Assembly (NCBI GenBank): GCA_036794395.1
Contig: DAIRGS010000035.1
Location: 1-36,420, forward strand
From: DASXMX01 sp036794395
GTDB lineage: Bacteria; Planctomycetota; Phycisphaerae; Tepidisphaerales; Tepidisphaeraceae
Length of the DNA: 36,420 nt
Reading direction: 5' to 3'
The notes below the pieces were generated by a model that saw only the letters and a list, made by a program, of their open reading frames with translations, did not search any database and had not been told where the DNA came from. Positions 6,696-14,501 of this stretch are shown here, one piece after another. A program made the translations under genes and the position numbers. Within the stretch, counting starts at the first letter, position 1; the number at the start of each line of letters is the position of its first letter.

Positions 6696-9338
6696 ATGGC
6701 CAGATCCGAGCCCGAAGAAACTATTCCTTCTCAACCGCCGTCGGAAGAAACATCCGCACCCGGTGTTGGGTTTTACGCCGATGCCGCGGCGGCGCTTTCG
6801 GCGGCGATCGATTCGGCATCGGCGCTGGATCACGGGCGATTTTTGCCGGGGACGATTCTGGCCGAGCGGTATCGGATTGTGGCGCTGGCCGGTCGCGGGG
6901 GGATGGGGGAGGTGTATCGGGCGGATGATTTGAAGCTTCAGCAGTCGGTGGCGCTCAAGTTTCTTCCCGAGTCGCTGGCGCTGCGGCCTTCGGCGTTGGC
7001 GCGGTTCCATAACGAGGTGCGGATTTCGCGGCAGATCACGCACACCAATGTTTGCCGGGTGTACGACATTGGTGAGTGCGATGGGATGCACTTCCTGTCG
7101 ATGGAGTTTGTGCGGGGGGAAGATCTGGCGACGCTGTTGCGGCGGATTGGGAAGCTGCCGCACGAGAAGGCGGTGGAGATGGCCCGCCAACTTGCCTCGG
7201 GGCTCGCGGCGGCGCATGAGGCGGGGGTGATTCATCAGGACCTTAAGCCGGGCAACGTGCTGATCGATTCGCACGGGCGGGTGCGCATCACCGATTTTGG
7301 CGTGGCGGAAGTGGCTTCGCGCGCCCGCGATTCAATGGTGATTGTGGGAACGCCGGCTTATATGTCTCCCGAGCAGCTTGTGGGCCGGGGCACTTCGGTG
7401 CAGAGCGATATTTATTCCCTTGGGCTGGTGCTGTACGAGATCTTTACCGGCAAACCGCTGCACGAGAAATCGGGCACCGCCGATCGAACGCGTGTACACG
7501 ACCAGACCGGCACCCAGATCGCGGCGCCGGCGATGGAGAATCTCGAGCCGGCCATCGAGCGGGTGATCGCACGGTGCATCGAGGAAGATCCCCTGCGAAG
7601 GCCGATCTCGGCGCTAGCGGTGCTGGCGGCACTTCCGGGAGGCGATCCGCTGGCGGCGGCGGTGGCGTCGGGAAATACCCCGTCTCCCGAGATGGTCGCC
7701 GCCGCGGGCGGAGTTGGAGCGATTTCGCCACGCGTCGGCGGGCTGCTACTGGGCACGACGCTGATCGGCATGGTCCTGCTGGCCATCCTGAATGGTTTTG
7801 AATCGGATGTCACTCGGCGGATTCCTGTAAGCATCCATCCCGCGATCCTGGCCGACCGGTCGTCGGAATTTTTGCGCGAGTGGTATCCCAAGCGAGAATA
7901 CGGCGCTTACGGCCTCGATTGGGATCACGAGTATGCCAACTGGATCGCCCGCACCAAAAGCAAACCCGCCCCGACCGGTGGCGGCTACTTCTGGTATCGC
8001 GAGAGCCCGGTGCAGATGTTGCCTGCGTTTCCCATTTGGGAACCGTCGCTTTCCGACCCGGCTTCGGTGACGCCCGGCATGATCAGCGTCGTGCTGGATG
8101 CACGCTCGCAGCTGTTGCGATTCTCCGCGATCGGTTCCCCACTCCTCACCTCGTCGGGTGAAGGCCCGACGGTGAAGTGGGCGGCATTCATCGCGAAGGC
8201 CGGGTTGAGAGAACCGGATCTTCAGCCCACCGCGCCGATTCAAAATCCAATGACTTCATTCGATCGGCGCTATGCATGGACCGGCGCGAGTCCTGACGAT
8301 CCGTCGATGTCATTGCGGATCGAAGCGGCTTCATTGGAAGGAAAACCGGTTTATTTTGCGGTGCTTCGGCCCTGGGAATTGCCCACCGCCGGGACAACCG
8401 CGCCGATATGGACACTGGTCCGCCACATGGTCGAGGCGGCAGGTTTTCTTATTCGCTGGCTGGCCCTTGCGATTGCGACGGTGCTGGTGATCCGAAATCT
8501 GCGGCGCGGCCGGGCGGATCGGCGCGGGGCGCTGCGCATCGCAACTTATGTCGCGGCAGTCGAATTCGTCGCCACTATGCTCCGCGCCCGTCATGGTGGG
8601 CTGGTGGTGAGCGAAGTCTATCGGCTCAACGCGATGATTGGATACTGCCTTCAGGCGGCGCTATCGAGTTGGGTGCTTTATATGGCACTGGAGCCTTACG
8701 TGCGGCGCGAGTGGCCGCAGCTTTTGATCTCGCTGAGCCGGTTGCTTGGCGGGCAGGTGCGCGACCCGCTGGTTGGGCGCGATGTTCTGGCCGGGATGTT
8801 GTGTGCGGTGGCAATCATGGTGCCGTTCACGGCGTTGATGCTGGCCGGTCAGCATTATGGAATTGCTTACCCGCGCGGGCTGCTGGATAAGCCGATGGCG
8901 AATCTCTCACTGCGGGAAACGCTGGGGATTTTGCTGTGGTATCCCTTCGCCGACTCGACGTTCACGGCGCTGCTCGATCTGTTCGTGCTGGTTGGCGCAT
9001 TGGCGTTGACGCGCAGGCGGCGATTCGCGCTGCCGGTGTTTGCGGTGCTGGAGTTTTTGTTGACCTGGGCGCTGACGGCGACCGGGAGCAGCCTGGCCGC
9101 CAGCGCGACGATCGCCGCGATTATCGCGGCGGGGCTGGTGTTTACGCTGGTTCGCTTCGGGCTGCTGGCGATGATGGCGGCGATTTTCTGTGGATCGACG
9201 CTGCTGATTTTCCCGCTGACATTCGATCTATCGGTGTGGTACGCGCCGAACGCCTGGCTGGCGACGGCGGTTGTGGTTGCGATTGCGTTGTATGCGTTTC
9301 ACCTGGCGACGCGGGGGAAGTGGGCCGTGGGGGCGTGA
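6696..9338 (+). CDS. Ser/Thr protein kinase with multi-pass membrane C-terminal half
   Basis: Residues 59-310 are a Hanks-type kinase: glycine loop GRGGMGEVYRA at 66-76, lysine K88, catalytic loop HQDLKPGN at 180-187, DFG at 200-202 and the SDIYSLGLVLYE helix. The HRD arginine is Q181, so this is a non-RD kinase, perhaps not switched by activation-loop phosphorylation. A membrane segment at 348-367 leads to an outer domain of about 220 residues (W- and Y-rich, unknown ligand) and then about nine more membrane helices to the C-terminus. Likely a membrane sensor kinase. The frame extends to a TTG at 6627 overlapping the PIN stop, but the ATG at 6696 is preferred because kinase proteins of this type start shortly before an acidic proline-rich linker. 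No strong ribosome site is seen. Confidence 0.85.
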   Translation: MARSEPEETIPSQPPSEETSAPGVGFYADAAAALSAAIDSASALDHGRFLPGTILAERYRIVALAGRGGMGEVYRADDLKLQQSVALKFLPESLALRPSALARFHNEVRISRQITHTNVCRVYDIGECDGMHFLSMEFVRGEDLATLLRRIGKLPHEKAVEMARQLASGLAAAHEAGVIHQDLKPGNVLIDSHGRVRITDFGVAEVASRARDSMVIVGTPAYMSPEQLVGRGTSVQSDIYSLGLVLYEIFTGKPLHEKSGTADRTRVHDQTGTQIAAPAMENLEPAIERVIARCIEEDPLRRPISALAVLAALPGGDPLAAAVASGNTPSPEMVAAAGGVGAISPRVGGLLLGTTLIGMVLLAILNGFESDVTRRIPVSIHPAILADRSSEFLREWYPKREYGAYGLDWDHEYANWIARTKSKPAPTGGGYFWYRESPVQMLPAFPIWEPSLSDPASVTPGMISVVLDARSQLLRFSAIGSPLLTSSGEGPTVKWAAFIAKAGLREPDLQPTAPIQNPMTSFDRRYAWTGASPDDPSMSLRIEAASLEGKPVYFAVLRPWELPTAGTTAPIWTLVRHMVEAAGFLIRWLALAIATVLVIRNLRRGRADRRGALRIATYVAAVEFVATMLRARHGGLVVSEVYRLNAMIGYCLQAALSSWVLYMALEPYVRREWPQLLISLSRLLGGQVRDPLVGRDVLAGMLCAVAIMVPFTALMLAGQHYGIAYPRGLLDKPMANLSLRETLGILLWYPFADSTFTALLDLFVLVGALALTRRRRFALPVFAVLEFLLTWALTATGSSLAASATIAAIIAAGLVFTLVRFGLLAMMAAIFCGSTLLIFPLTFDLSVWYAPNAWLATAVVVAIALYAFHLATRGKWAVGA

Positions 9339-9353
9339 GCGGGGGTGGGGAGA

Positions 9354-9564
9354 TGCGACACCGGCGAAAGGCCGAAAAGTGTCGTGTTGTGTCGCGAACA
9401 TCCAATTGGTCGGCGTGAATGTATCGCAATATCATCAACTACAGTTACTTAGAGATTTTCAGTTTTCCGTGCGGCGTGCGACATGGATGCGACGGATTAG
9501 AAGTGTGTCGCAACGGGTGGCGTTTTTGCTCTAAAAATGAGGGTGTTGTGCGACACGTGTCGCA
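9354..9564. repeat. Cluster of TGCGACA/TGTCGCA motifs with a perfect 16-bp palindrome
   Basis: Full or one-off copies of TGCGACA or its complement occur at 9354, 9379, 9388, 9420, 9477, 9488, 9505 and 9549. The last is a perfect palindrome, TGCGACACGTGTCGCA (9549-9564). Such density in 210 bases suggests a regulator binding array or degenerate remains of a repeat family. It follows directly after the kinase gene. Confidence 0.5.
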
Positions 9565-9793
9565 TTTGGTCTTTGGAATGGATTTCGAAAAGTTAGCGAG
9601 GGAAATGGCGTCCTTGCCATCCAGAGAATCATGCACCTAACGCGGCAAAACTGTTTACTGTTGCGGCGACGACATCGGACAAGTCGGGAAGTAACTGACT
9701 CAATGTCTGAGCCGGCAGATTGCAAGTTGCTGTCGGGTTTTCCGATAAGAACGATGAAGAGTTAAGGAATCGCGAGGCGATGCGGGTGGTGTT

Positions 9794-9817
9794 GGGCGGA
9801 CCCGGGGGGGTCCGCCC
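9794..9817. repeat. Hairpin of the GGGCGGACCC family
   Basis: Arms GGGCGGACCC (9794-9803) and GGGTCCGCCC (9808-9817) pair perfectly around a 4-base loop. The word TCCGCCCCTAC at its right side recurs in the inverted repeat at 11912-11983, so this is another copy of the same dispersed palindrome. Confidence 0.7.
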
Positions 9818-9838
9818 CTACGGTGATTTGTGATTGCC

Positions 9839-9880
9839 GTTCCGCGTTCGCCCTCTGAAGGCGAAGGGCGAACGGGGAAC
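9839..9880. repeat. Palindromic repeat, GTTC-CGCC/GGCG-GAAC type
   Basis: Arms at 9839-9852 (GTTCCGCGTTCGCC) and 9867-9880 (GGCGAACGGGGAAC) are complementary with two mismatches around a 14-base loop. It is a separate palindrome type from its neighbours. Confidence 0.55.
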
Positions 9881-10054
9881 TTCAATGTTGGGGGGAGTAG
9901 CTTTAGAGTAAGAGCGGGTGAGGTTATTGGGATTCTTTGGGGCTTTTGGGCAGCTATGGGTTGGGGCATTCGCGTCACCCTGGATGCGCGCTTGGAGAGT
10001 ATTTGCGGGAGGCGAGCAGGGCAATCGTATATGGGGCGATGGTGCATGGATTCC

Positions 10055-10124
10055 GGGAGTGCGAGGCTCCTGCCGAGCCGACGCTTTGCCGAAAAAGGCG
10101 GCTTGGCAGGAGGCTCGCACTCCC
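10055..10124. repeat. 70-base stem-loop with 20-bp arms upstream of ubiX
   Basis: Left arm 10055-10074 and right arm 10105-10124 are reverse complements with one mismatch; the 30-base middle contains further complementary GCCG/CGGC words. The arm begins GGGAGTGCGAGG. It lies 111 bases before the ubiX start and could form a strong RNA hairpin, but it looks like a dispersed REP-like palindrome and not a gene-specific regulator. Confidence 0.7.
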
Positions 10125-10235
10125 ATGTTTTGTGTCGGAGGGGCCATAGGCGATCGCCCTGCAATTGCGGATCGTAGCGTCGTCGATTCATGGCAAAAGC
10201 ACGGTAATTGTCATACTGTATCCGTGAAACCGGAC

Positions 10236-10817
10236 ATGAACATCGTCACCGCCATCACCGGCGCCAGCGGCGCACTTTACGCACAGCGCTTTCTCCAGGG
10301 ACTTGTCGCCGCCCGCGTGGATGTTCATCTGGTTGTCTCGCCATTGGGTCGGCGCCTGCTGCACGATGAATTGGGGATGGAGACGATCGATCTGCCCGTA
10401 TTGGCCGGCACGCCCGATCACTCCATCACGCTCTACAACTACAACGACGTCGGGGCGAAGCTGGCCAGCGGTTCTTTCCTTCATGATGGGATGGTCATCG
10501 TGCCATGCAGTAGCAACACGCTCGCCGAGGTCGCGCATGGCCTGGGCGACAGCCTGATCGCCCGTGCTGCGGCGGTGACGTTGAAGGAACGCCGCCGGCT
10601 TGTCCTTGCCCACCGCGAGATGCCGCTCTCGCCGATCGATGTAAACAACTACAAAATCCTTAGTGATGCTGGTGTCGTCCTTGCACCGTGCAATCCGGGC
10701 TTGTACCTCAACCCTACGACCGTTGGCGAACTGGTCGACTTCGTAGCCGGGAAGCTACTGGACCTCATCGCTGTTCCGCATACATTCGAGACAAGATGGG
10801 ACCCCAAAAAGAGCTGA
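10236..10817 (+). CDS. ubiX: UbiX-type flavin prenyltransferase
   Basis: This 193-residue protein has the UbiX flavoprotein pattern: MNIVTAITGASGALYA with the FMN-phosphate loop GASGA at 9-13, VVSPLGRR with S35, the IVPCSSNTLAEVAHGL segment and the LKERRRLVLAHREMPLSP motif near residue 130. UbiX makes prenylated FMN, the cofactor of UbiD-type decarboxylases. Next to a UbiA-type prenyltransferase this suggests quinone synthesis, perhaps as the MqnM/MqnP pair of the futalosine menaquinone route known from Streptomyces; a UbiD homologue is not in the window. GTG at 10224 is an alternative start four codons upstream. A long upstream extension is rejected because it crosses a palindrome. Confidence 0.88.
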   Translation: MNIVTAITGASGALYAQRFLQGLVAARVDVHLVVSPLGRRLLHDELGMETIDLPVLAGTPDHSITLYNYNDVGAKLASGSFLHDGMVIVPCSSNTLAEVAHGLGDSLIARAAAVTLKERRRLVLAHREMPLSPIDVNNYKILSDAGVVLAPCNPGLYLNPTTVGELVDFVAGKLLDLIAVPHTFETRWDPKKS

Positions 10818-10949
10818 ATCCGACTTTCAAAGCGCCAGGTGGAATCGAAACTGAAAGATGAAGTCCCAAGTCTGGAATTTCAGATTTGAAATTTGAGATT
10901 CAAAATTTCCAATCTCCACATGGAACTCTAAAATCCGCCACGCCACCCC

Positions 10950-11915
10950 ATGTCACACCCCTCTCCAACAATCTCAGATTACTCCGATCCCCAACCGCAA
11001 ACCGCGGCTCGACCGAGCTCGCCGAAGTCAAATCGCAAATCGCAAATCCTCCCCGCTCTCTCCGCATTTGCCAGCGACATCAAAATCCATCACACCGTCT
11101 TCGCCCTCCCCTTTGCCCTGCTCAGCACATTCCTGGCTTCCGGCGGCATGCCCAGGCCCGGCATCCTGCTGCTGATTCTGATCTGCATGGTCACCGCGCG
11201 CACCGCCGCGATGGCCGTCAACCGGCTGCTCGACGCCAGGCTCGATGCCCTGAACCCGAGAACCGCCCGCCGAGCCATTCCCAGCGGCACGCTGTCCGTC
11301 CGGTTCTACGTTCTGGCAACATGTTTCTGCTCGGCAACCTTTATCGGCGCCACGGCGGTGTTCCAGGTCCTCTACCGCAATCCCTGGCCGGTCATTTTTT
11401 CCGTCCCCGTCCTTGCGTGGCTCAGCGCCTACCCGCTGTTCAAGCGATTCACCCGCCTGTGCCATTACTGGCTCGGCGCATCGCTGGCCCTCGCACCGGT
11501 GTGCGCGTGGATTGCCGTGAAGGGAAACCTGGAGCTTCCCCCTGTATGGATGTTCGTCGCCGTTCTCTTCTGGACGGCCGGCTTTGACATCATTTACGCC
11601 TGCCAGGATTACGCGGTGGATGTGCGCGATGGCCTCTATTCCGTGCCAGCGCGCATGGGCATCGCGCGGGCGCTGTGGATCGCCCGGCTCAGCCACATCG
11701 TTTGCGCCGCCGGCCTGGTGCTGCTCGGCCTCTCCACGCCGCGATTTGGCCCGATCTACTTCACCGGCGTCTCGCTCGCCATCGTCCTGCTCATCATCGA
11801 GCACACCCTCGTCTCCGAGAAAAACCTCTCAAAGATTGGCCTCGCTTTTTTTACTATGAATGGAATCCTCAGCCTCGCCATCGGCACGCTGGGGATCATT
11901 GATGTGTTTGTGTAG
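10950..11915 (+). CDS. UbiA-family polyprenyltransferase (possible MqnP)
   Basis: This 321-residue integral membrane protein has both Mg2+/diphosphate motifs of UbiA enzymes: NRLLDARLDALN with N91, R92, D95 and D99, and DIIYACQDYAVD with D213, Y216, D220 and D224. About eight or nine membrane helices lie between residue 47 and the C-terminus. The FASDIKIHHTVFALPFALL opening matches the 4-hydroxybenzoate/dihydroxynaphthoate group. The first 40 residues are low-complexity, polar and proline-rich, encoded by a stretch with three near-repeats of CAAATCG, so the true start may differ, but no other good start precedes the conserved part. It attaches a polyprenyl tail to an aromatic quinone precursor. 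The gene is 132 bases after ubiX. Confidence 0.88.
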   Translation: MSHPSPTISDYSDPQPQTAARPSSPKSNRKSQILPALSAFASDIKIHHTVFALPFALLSTFLASGGMPRPGILLLILICMVTARTAAMAVNRLLDARLDALNPRTARRAIPSGTLSVRFYVLATCFCSATFIGATAVFQVLYRNPWPVIFSVPVLAWLSAYPLFKRFTRLCHYWLGASLALAPVCAWIAVKGNLELPPVWMFVAVLFWTAGFDIIYACQDYAVDVRDGLYSVPARMGIARALWIARLSHIVCAAGLVLLGLSTPRFGPIYFTGVSLAIVLLIIEHTLVSEKNLSKIGLAFFTMNGILSLAIGTLGIIDVFV

Positions 11916-11983
11916 GGGCGGACCCCCGTGTCCGCCCGACCCCGACATGATCACACCGGGCGGACACCGGGGTCCGCCCCTAC
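11912..11983. repeat. Inverted repeat between ubiA-type gene and marR, possible bidirectional terminator
   Basis: Arms 11912-11938 and 11957-11983 (27 bases each) are reverse complements with one mismatch, separated by 18 bases. The left arm overlaps the TAG of the prenyltransferase gene and the right arm ends four bases before the stop of the convergent marR gene, so the hairpin would fit a shared terminator, though no T-run follows. It belongs to the same family as the hairpin at 9794. Confidence 0.7.
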
Positions 11984-11987
11984 AAGA

Positions 11988-12545
11988 TCATGCCCGGCCG
12001 TTGCCCGAGCCCTTCTTCGCCTTGCCCTTCTTGGCCGTTGGAGCTTCGTTCATCAGCATGGGCGCTTCGGTGTCGCCCAGGCCGGCCTCGTCAACCAGCT
12101 TGGACAGCCCGCTGGCCAATTGCTTTCGCGTCGCCGGGGCCAGCTTCTGGATTGCATCAATCAATCGATCTTGGGCGGCTCCCGGGGCTTTACGCAGCAG
12201 CGTCTTGGCCGCCGACGTCAACGTCAGTTCCAACCGCCGGGCATCGTCCGGGGCCCGCGCGCGCGAGACAAGGCCCTTATCCACGAGTGTTTGAGCAACC
12301 ACCGACACCGAACTCTGGTGTGTGTGCGTCCGCTCGGCAAGGTCATTGACCGACAGCATCTTGGCTTCAGACAGCTTCTGAAGCACAAAAAGCTGAGCGC
12401 CGCTCAGCCCCACCTCGCGCTCTGCTTCGCGCGACGAAAGGCGCAGGAGGCGTACAATCCTGCGGAACGAATCCAATACGTCTCGAATTTCGTCGCCAGA
12501 CTTCCCCTTTTCCGAACGTGCCATTTTGCTTGAAGTCCCATTCAT
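11988..12545 (-). CDS. MarR-family transcriptional regulator
   Basis: This 185-residue protein has a winged helix-turn-helix: LSGAQLFVLQKLSEAKMLSVNDLAERTHTHQSSV is the scaffold and recognition helix region and DDARRLELTLT the wing with the family R-R. A basic C-terminal tail (KKGKAKKGSGNGRA) is extra and may add non-specific DNA binding. The frame opens as far as 12788, but that part is antisense to the arabinofuranosidase gene; ATG 12545 with a GAGG upstream, or ATG 12524, are the realistic starts. It is divergent from the GH51 gene with a 145-base spacer, so control of that gene is plausible. I could not point to a clear operator palindrome there. Confidence 0.82.
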   Translation of the reverse strand: MNGTSSKMARSEKGKSGDEIRDVLDSFRRIVRLLRLSSREAEREVGLSGAQLFVLQKLSEAKMLSVNDLAERTHTHQSSVSVVAQTLVDKGLVSRARAPDDARRLELTLTSAAKTLLRKAPGAAQDRLIDAIQKLAPATRKQLASGLSKLVDEAGLGDTEAPMLMNEAPTAKKGKAKKGSGNGRA

Positions 12546-12690
12546 TTGCGATCCAGCCTCATTGTCAGAATTCGTGATGATACCTAATTGGCGCAGAATT
12601 GCGGCGGCGGATAGTAATCCATTCTCTGCCTCCACCGCAAGCAGGTACATTCCCTGATATTGTAGGAGATGATCATTGGAAAGGAATTCC

Positions 12691-14169
12691 GTGCCTGTAG
12701 CCAGAATTAAGTGTTTCCCCAACTGCCATTTGTCAATCATTCGTCCAGAATTGTATGGACATTTCGCAGAGCACCTCGGCACCTGCATCGATGGCGGTAT
12801 CTGGGTGGGCGAGGCATCGCCTATCCCTAACTTTGGGGGGATCCGAACCGACGTCCTCGACGCGTTACGGCAGCTTCACCCGCCCGTCCTGCGGTGGCCC
12901 GGCGGATGTTATGCCGACGACTACCACTGGGAAGACGGCATCGGCCCCCGCTCCTCCAGACCCCGACGAGTTAACACCTGGTGGGGCCAGAATATTGAAT
13001 CCAACTCCTTTGGCACACACGAGTTCATTCAGGTGTGTCGCACCCTGGGAGCGGAACCTTACATCGCCGGAAACGTCGGTACCGGAACTCCCCGCGAGCT
13101 TCGAGATTGGGTCGAATACTGCAATTTTGCCGGCGATAGCGCACTGGCCCGCCGCAGGTCCCAGAATGGCGCGCCCGCGCCGTTCGGTGTCCGCTATTGG
13201 GGCATTGGCAACGAAGCCTGGGGGTGCGGCGGAAACTTCTCCGCCGCCGACTATGCCAACGAATACAAACGCTTTGCCACTTACGTCCGGGATTTCGGCG
13301 GCACCCAGCCCTTCCCAATTGCCTGCGGGCCCGATGGAAATAATTCCGATTGGACGCGAGAATTTTTTTTGAAACTTGGCGGGTTTCCCCTCATTCGCGG
13401 GTACGCCGCCCACTATTACTGCGGCACTGCCGGCCCGTCGGCGCTCGATTACACGCTCGACCAATGGTACGAGCTGCTCGAGAAAAGCCTCCGAATCGAG
13501 GCGCTAATTCATAACCAGCGGACCATCATGGATCAGTTCGACCCGGATCGCCGGATCGGCTTGGTGATCGACGAGTGGGGAACATGGCACCTCCCCACGC
13601 CCGGCCGAAATCCCGCTCACCTCTGGCAGCAAAGCTCCCTTCGCGACGCCTTGGTTGCCGCCCTCACGCTCGACACCTTCAACCGCAACGCCGACAAACT
13701 CGTCATGGCCAACATCGCTCAGACCGTAAACGTTCTCCAGGCCATGATCCTCACCGATGGCGACCGAATGCTCACCACCCCCACCTACCACGTCTTTGAG
13801 CTGTATCGATCCCACCAGGGCGGCGGAAGCATCCGATGCGATTTTGAATCCAACCCCATCTCCTTTGCTGTCGGCGAAGAAAAACGCCAATTACCCGGCT
13901 TGGCAGGATCCGCATCAATCAAAGCCGGTCTCCTCACGCTCAGCGTTGTTAACCCCCATGGCTCACTGCCGGTCGAAGCGTCACTCGATCTCACGAACAC
14001 ACAACTCACCCAGGCAACCGCCGCTACACTCACCCACACGGACCTCACAGCCCACAACGCATTCGAATCCCCCAACACGCTTCGTCCTCAACACAATTCC
14101 TGGCTCCCTACCGACCGGTATGTTTTCCCCCCCGCTTCGGTCACGGTGATCCAAGGGCGGTTGGGGTAA
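12691..14169 (+). CDS. Alpha-L-arabinofuranosidase, GH51
   Basis: This is a 492-residue cytoplasmic enzyme (no signal peptide) that removes terminal arabinofuranose from arabinan or arabinoxylan oligosaccharides. GH51 marks are the opening IIRPELYGHFAEHLG, VLRWPGGCYADDYHWEDGIGP, the acid/base E175 in GIGNEAWG, HYYCG at 241-245 and the nucleophile E295 in VIDEWGTW. The C-terminal part (residues 370-492) is the usual beta-sandwich. A TTG at 12676 is possible, but GTG 12691 is chosen because AAGGAA sits a few bases before it. Divergent from marR. No other sugar-catabolism gene is adjacent, so it stands alone as a glycan-degradation enzyme. Confidence 0.9.
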   Translation: MPVARIKCFPNCHLSIIRPELYGHFAEHLGTCIDGGIWVGEASPIPNFGGIRTDVLDALRQLHPPVLRWPGGCYADDYHWEDGIGPRSSRPRRVNTWWGQNIESNSFGTHEFIQVCRTLGAEPYIAGNVGTGTPRELRDWVEYCNFAGDSALARRRSQNGAPAPFGVRYWGIGNEAWGCGGNFSAADYANEYKRFATYVRDFGGTQPFPIACGPDGNNSDWTREFFLKLGGFPLIRGYAAHYYCGTAGPSALDYTLDQWYELLEKSLRIEALIHNQRTIMDQFDPDRRIGLVIDEWGTWHLPTPGRNPAHLWQQSSLRDALVAALTLDTFNRNADKLVMANIAQTVNVLQAMILTDGDRMLTTPTYHVFELYRSHQGGGSIRCDFESNPISFAVGEEKRQLPGLAGSASIKAGLLTLSVVNPHGSLPVEASLDLTNTQLTQATAATLTHTDLTAHNAFESPNTLRPQHNSWLPTDRYVFPPASVTVIQGRLG

Positions 14170-14226
14170 AAACGACCTCGCGCAAATACAAAATGACGGT
14201 GCGCGATTCCGCGCCATTGCATTTAA

Positions 14227-14425
14227 GTGGCACGGCTTTCTAAGCCGTGGTTGGAGGATCCGCGGGTCCGGCGCCGGGTGAGATGTGGGAAAACCAACTT
14301 TCCTTAAGGGAGCATTTTTGCCGGCGAATCAGAAGGTTGTCCAACTGTCGATACTTGGTTTTCCCACATCTAACCCGTCGCCGGTGATCAACTCCCTCGA
14401 TCATGGGCTGGAAGCCCCATGCCAC
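14227..14425. repeat. Nested palindromic element, 199 bases
   Basis: The inner arms 14281-14297 and 14355-14371 (AGATGTGGGAAAACCAA and complement) are a perfect 17-bp inverted repeat. Outside them CCGGCGCCGGGT and ACCCGTCGCCGG extend the pairing with one mismatch, and the ends are GTGGCA and TGCCAC, each followed or preceded by its own small hairpin (14231-14249 with a perfect 8-bp stem, and 14402-14421). The 57-base centre has no gene. The layout resembles a non-autonomous palindromic element with structured ends. It fills the space between the arabinofuranosidase and ABC transporter genes. Confidence 0.65.
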
Positions 14426-14501
14426 CAGAAGGCGCAGAATCGCGCACGGTCATTTAGGATCATTGCCAAGGGTGTAGTCGAGCCGCATCCGTCGTCTTAG
14501 A

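Larger units (their letters stand above)
9339..10235. other. Long non-coding spacer with palindromes and a TGCGACA-motif cluster
   Basis: About 900 bases hold no convincing gene; the short open frames here lack ribosome sites or family resemblance. The left third (9354-9564) carries repeated TGCGACA/TGTCGCA words. The right part carries three hairpin-forming repeats at 9794-9817, 9839-9880 and 10055-10124. The long plus-strand frame from 9918 into ubiX passes through the last hairpin and is not taken as coding upstream of 10236. Confidence 0.6.

Noticed and set aside
9918..10235. Upstream extension of the ubiX frame
   Set aside because: It crosses a 70-base palindrome and adds about 100 residues before a normal UbiX N-terminus.
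11028..11804. 258-residue minus-strand frame antisense to the prenyltransferase
   Set aside because: The plus strand has complete UbiA motifs and membrane helices; the antisense product is a charged, low-complexity sequence.
12546..12788. N-terminal extension of MarR to 266 residues
   Set aside because: It is antisense to the GH51 start and lies before the normal MarR fold.
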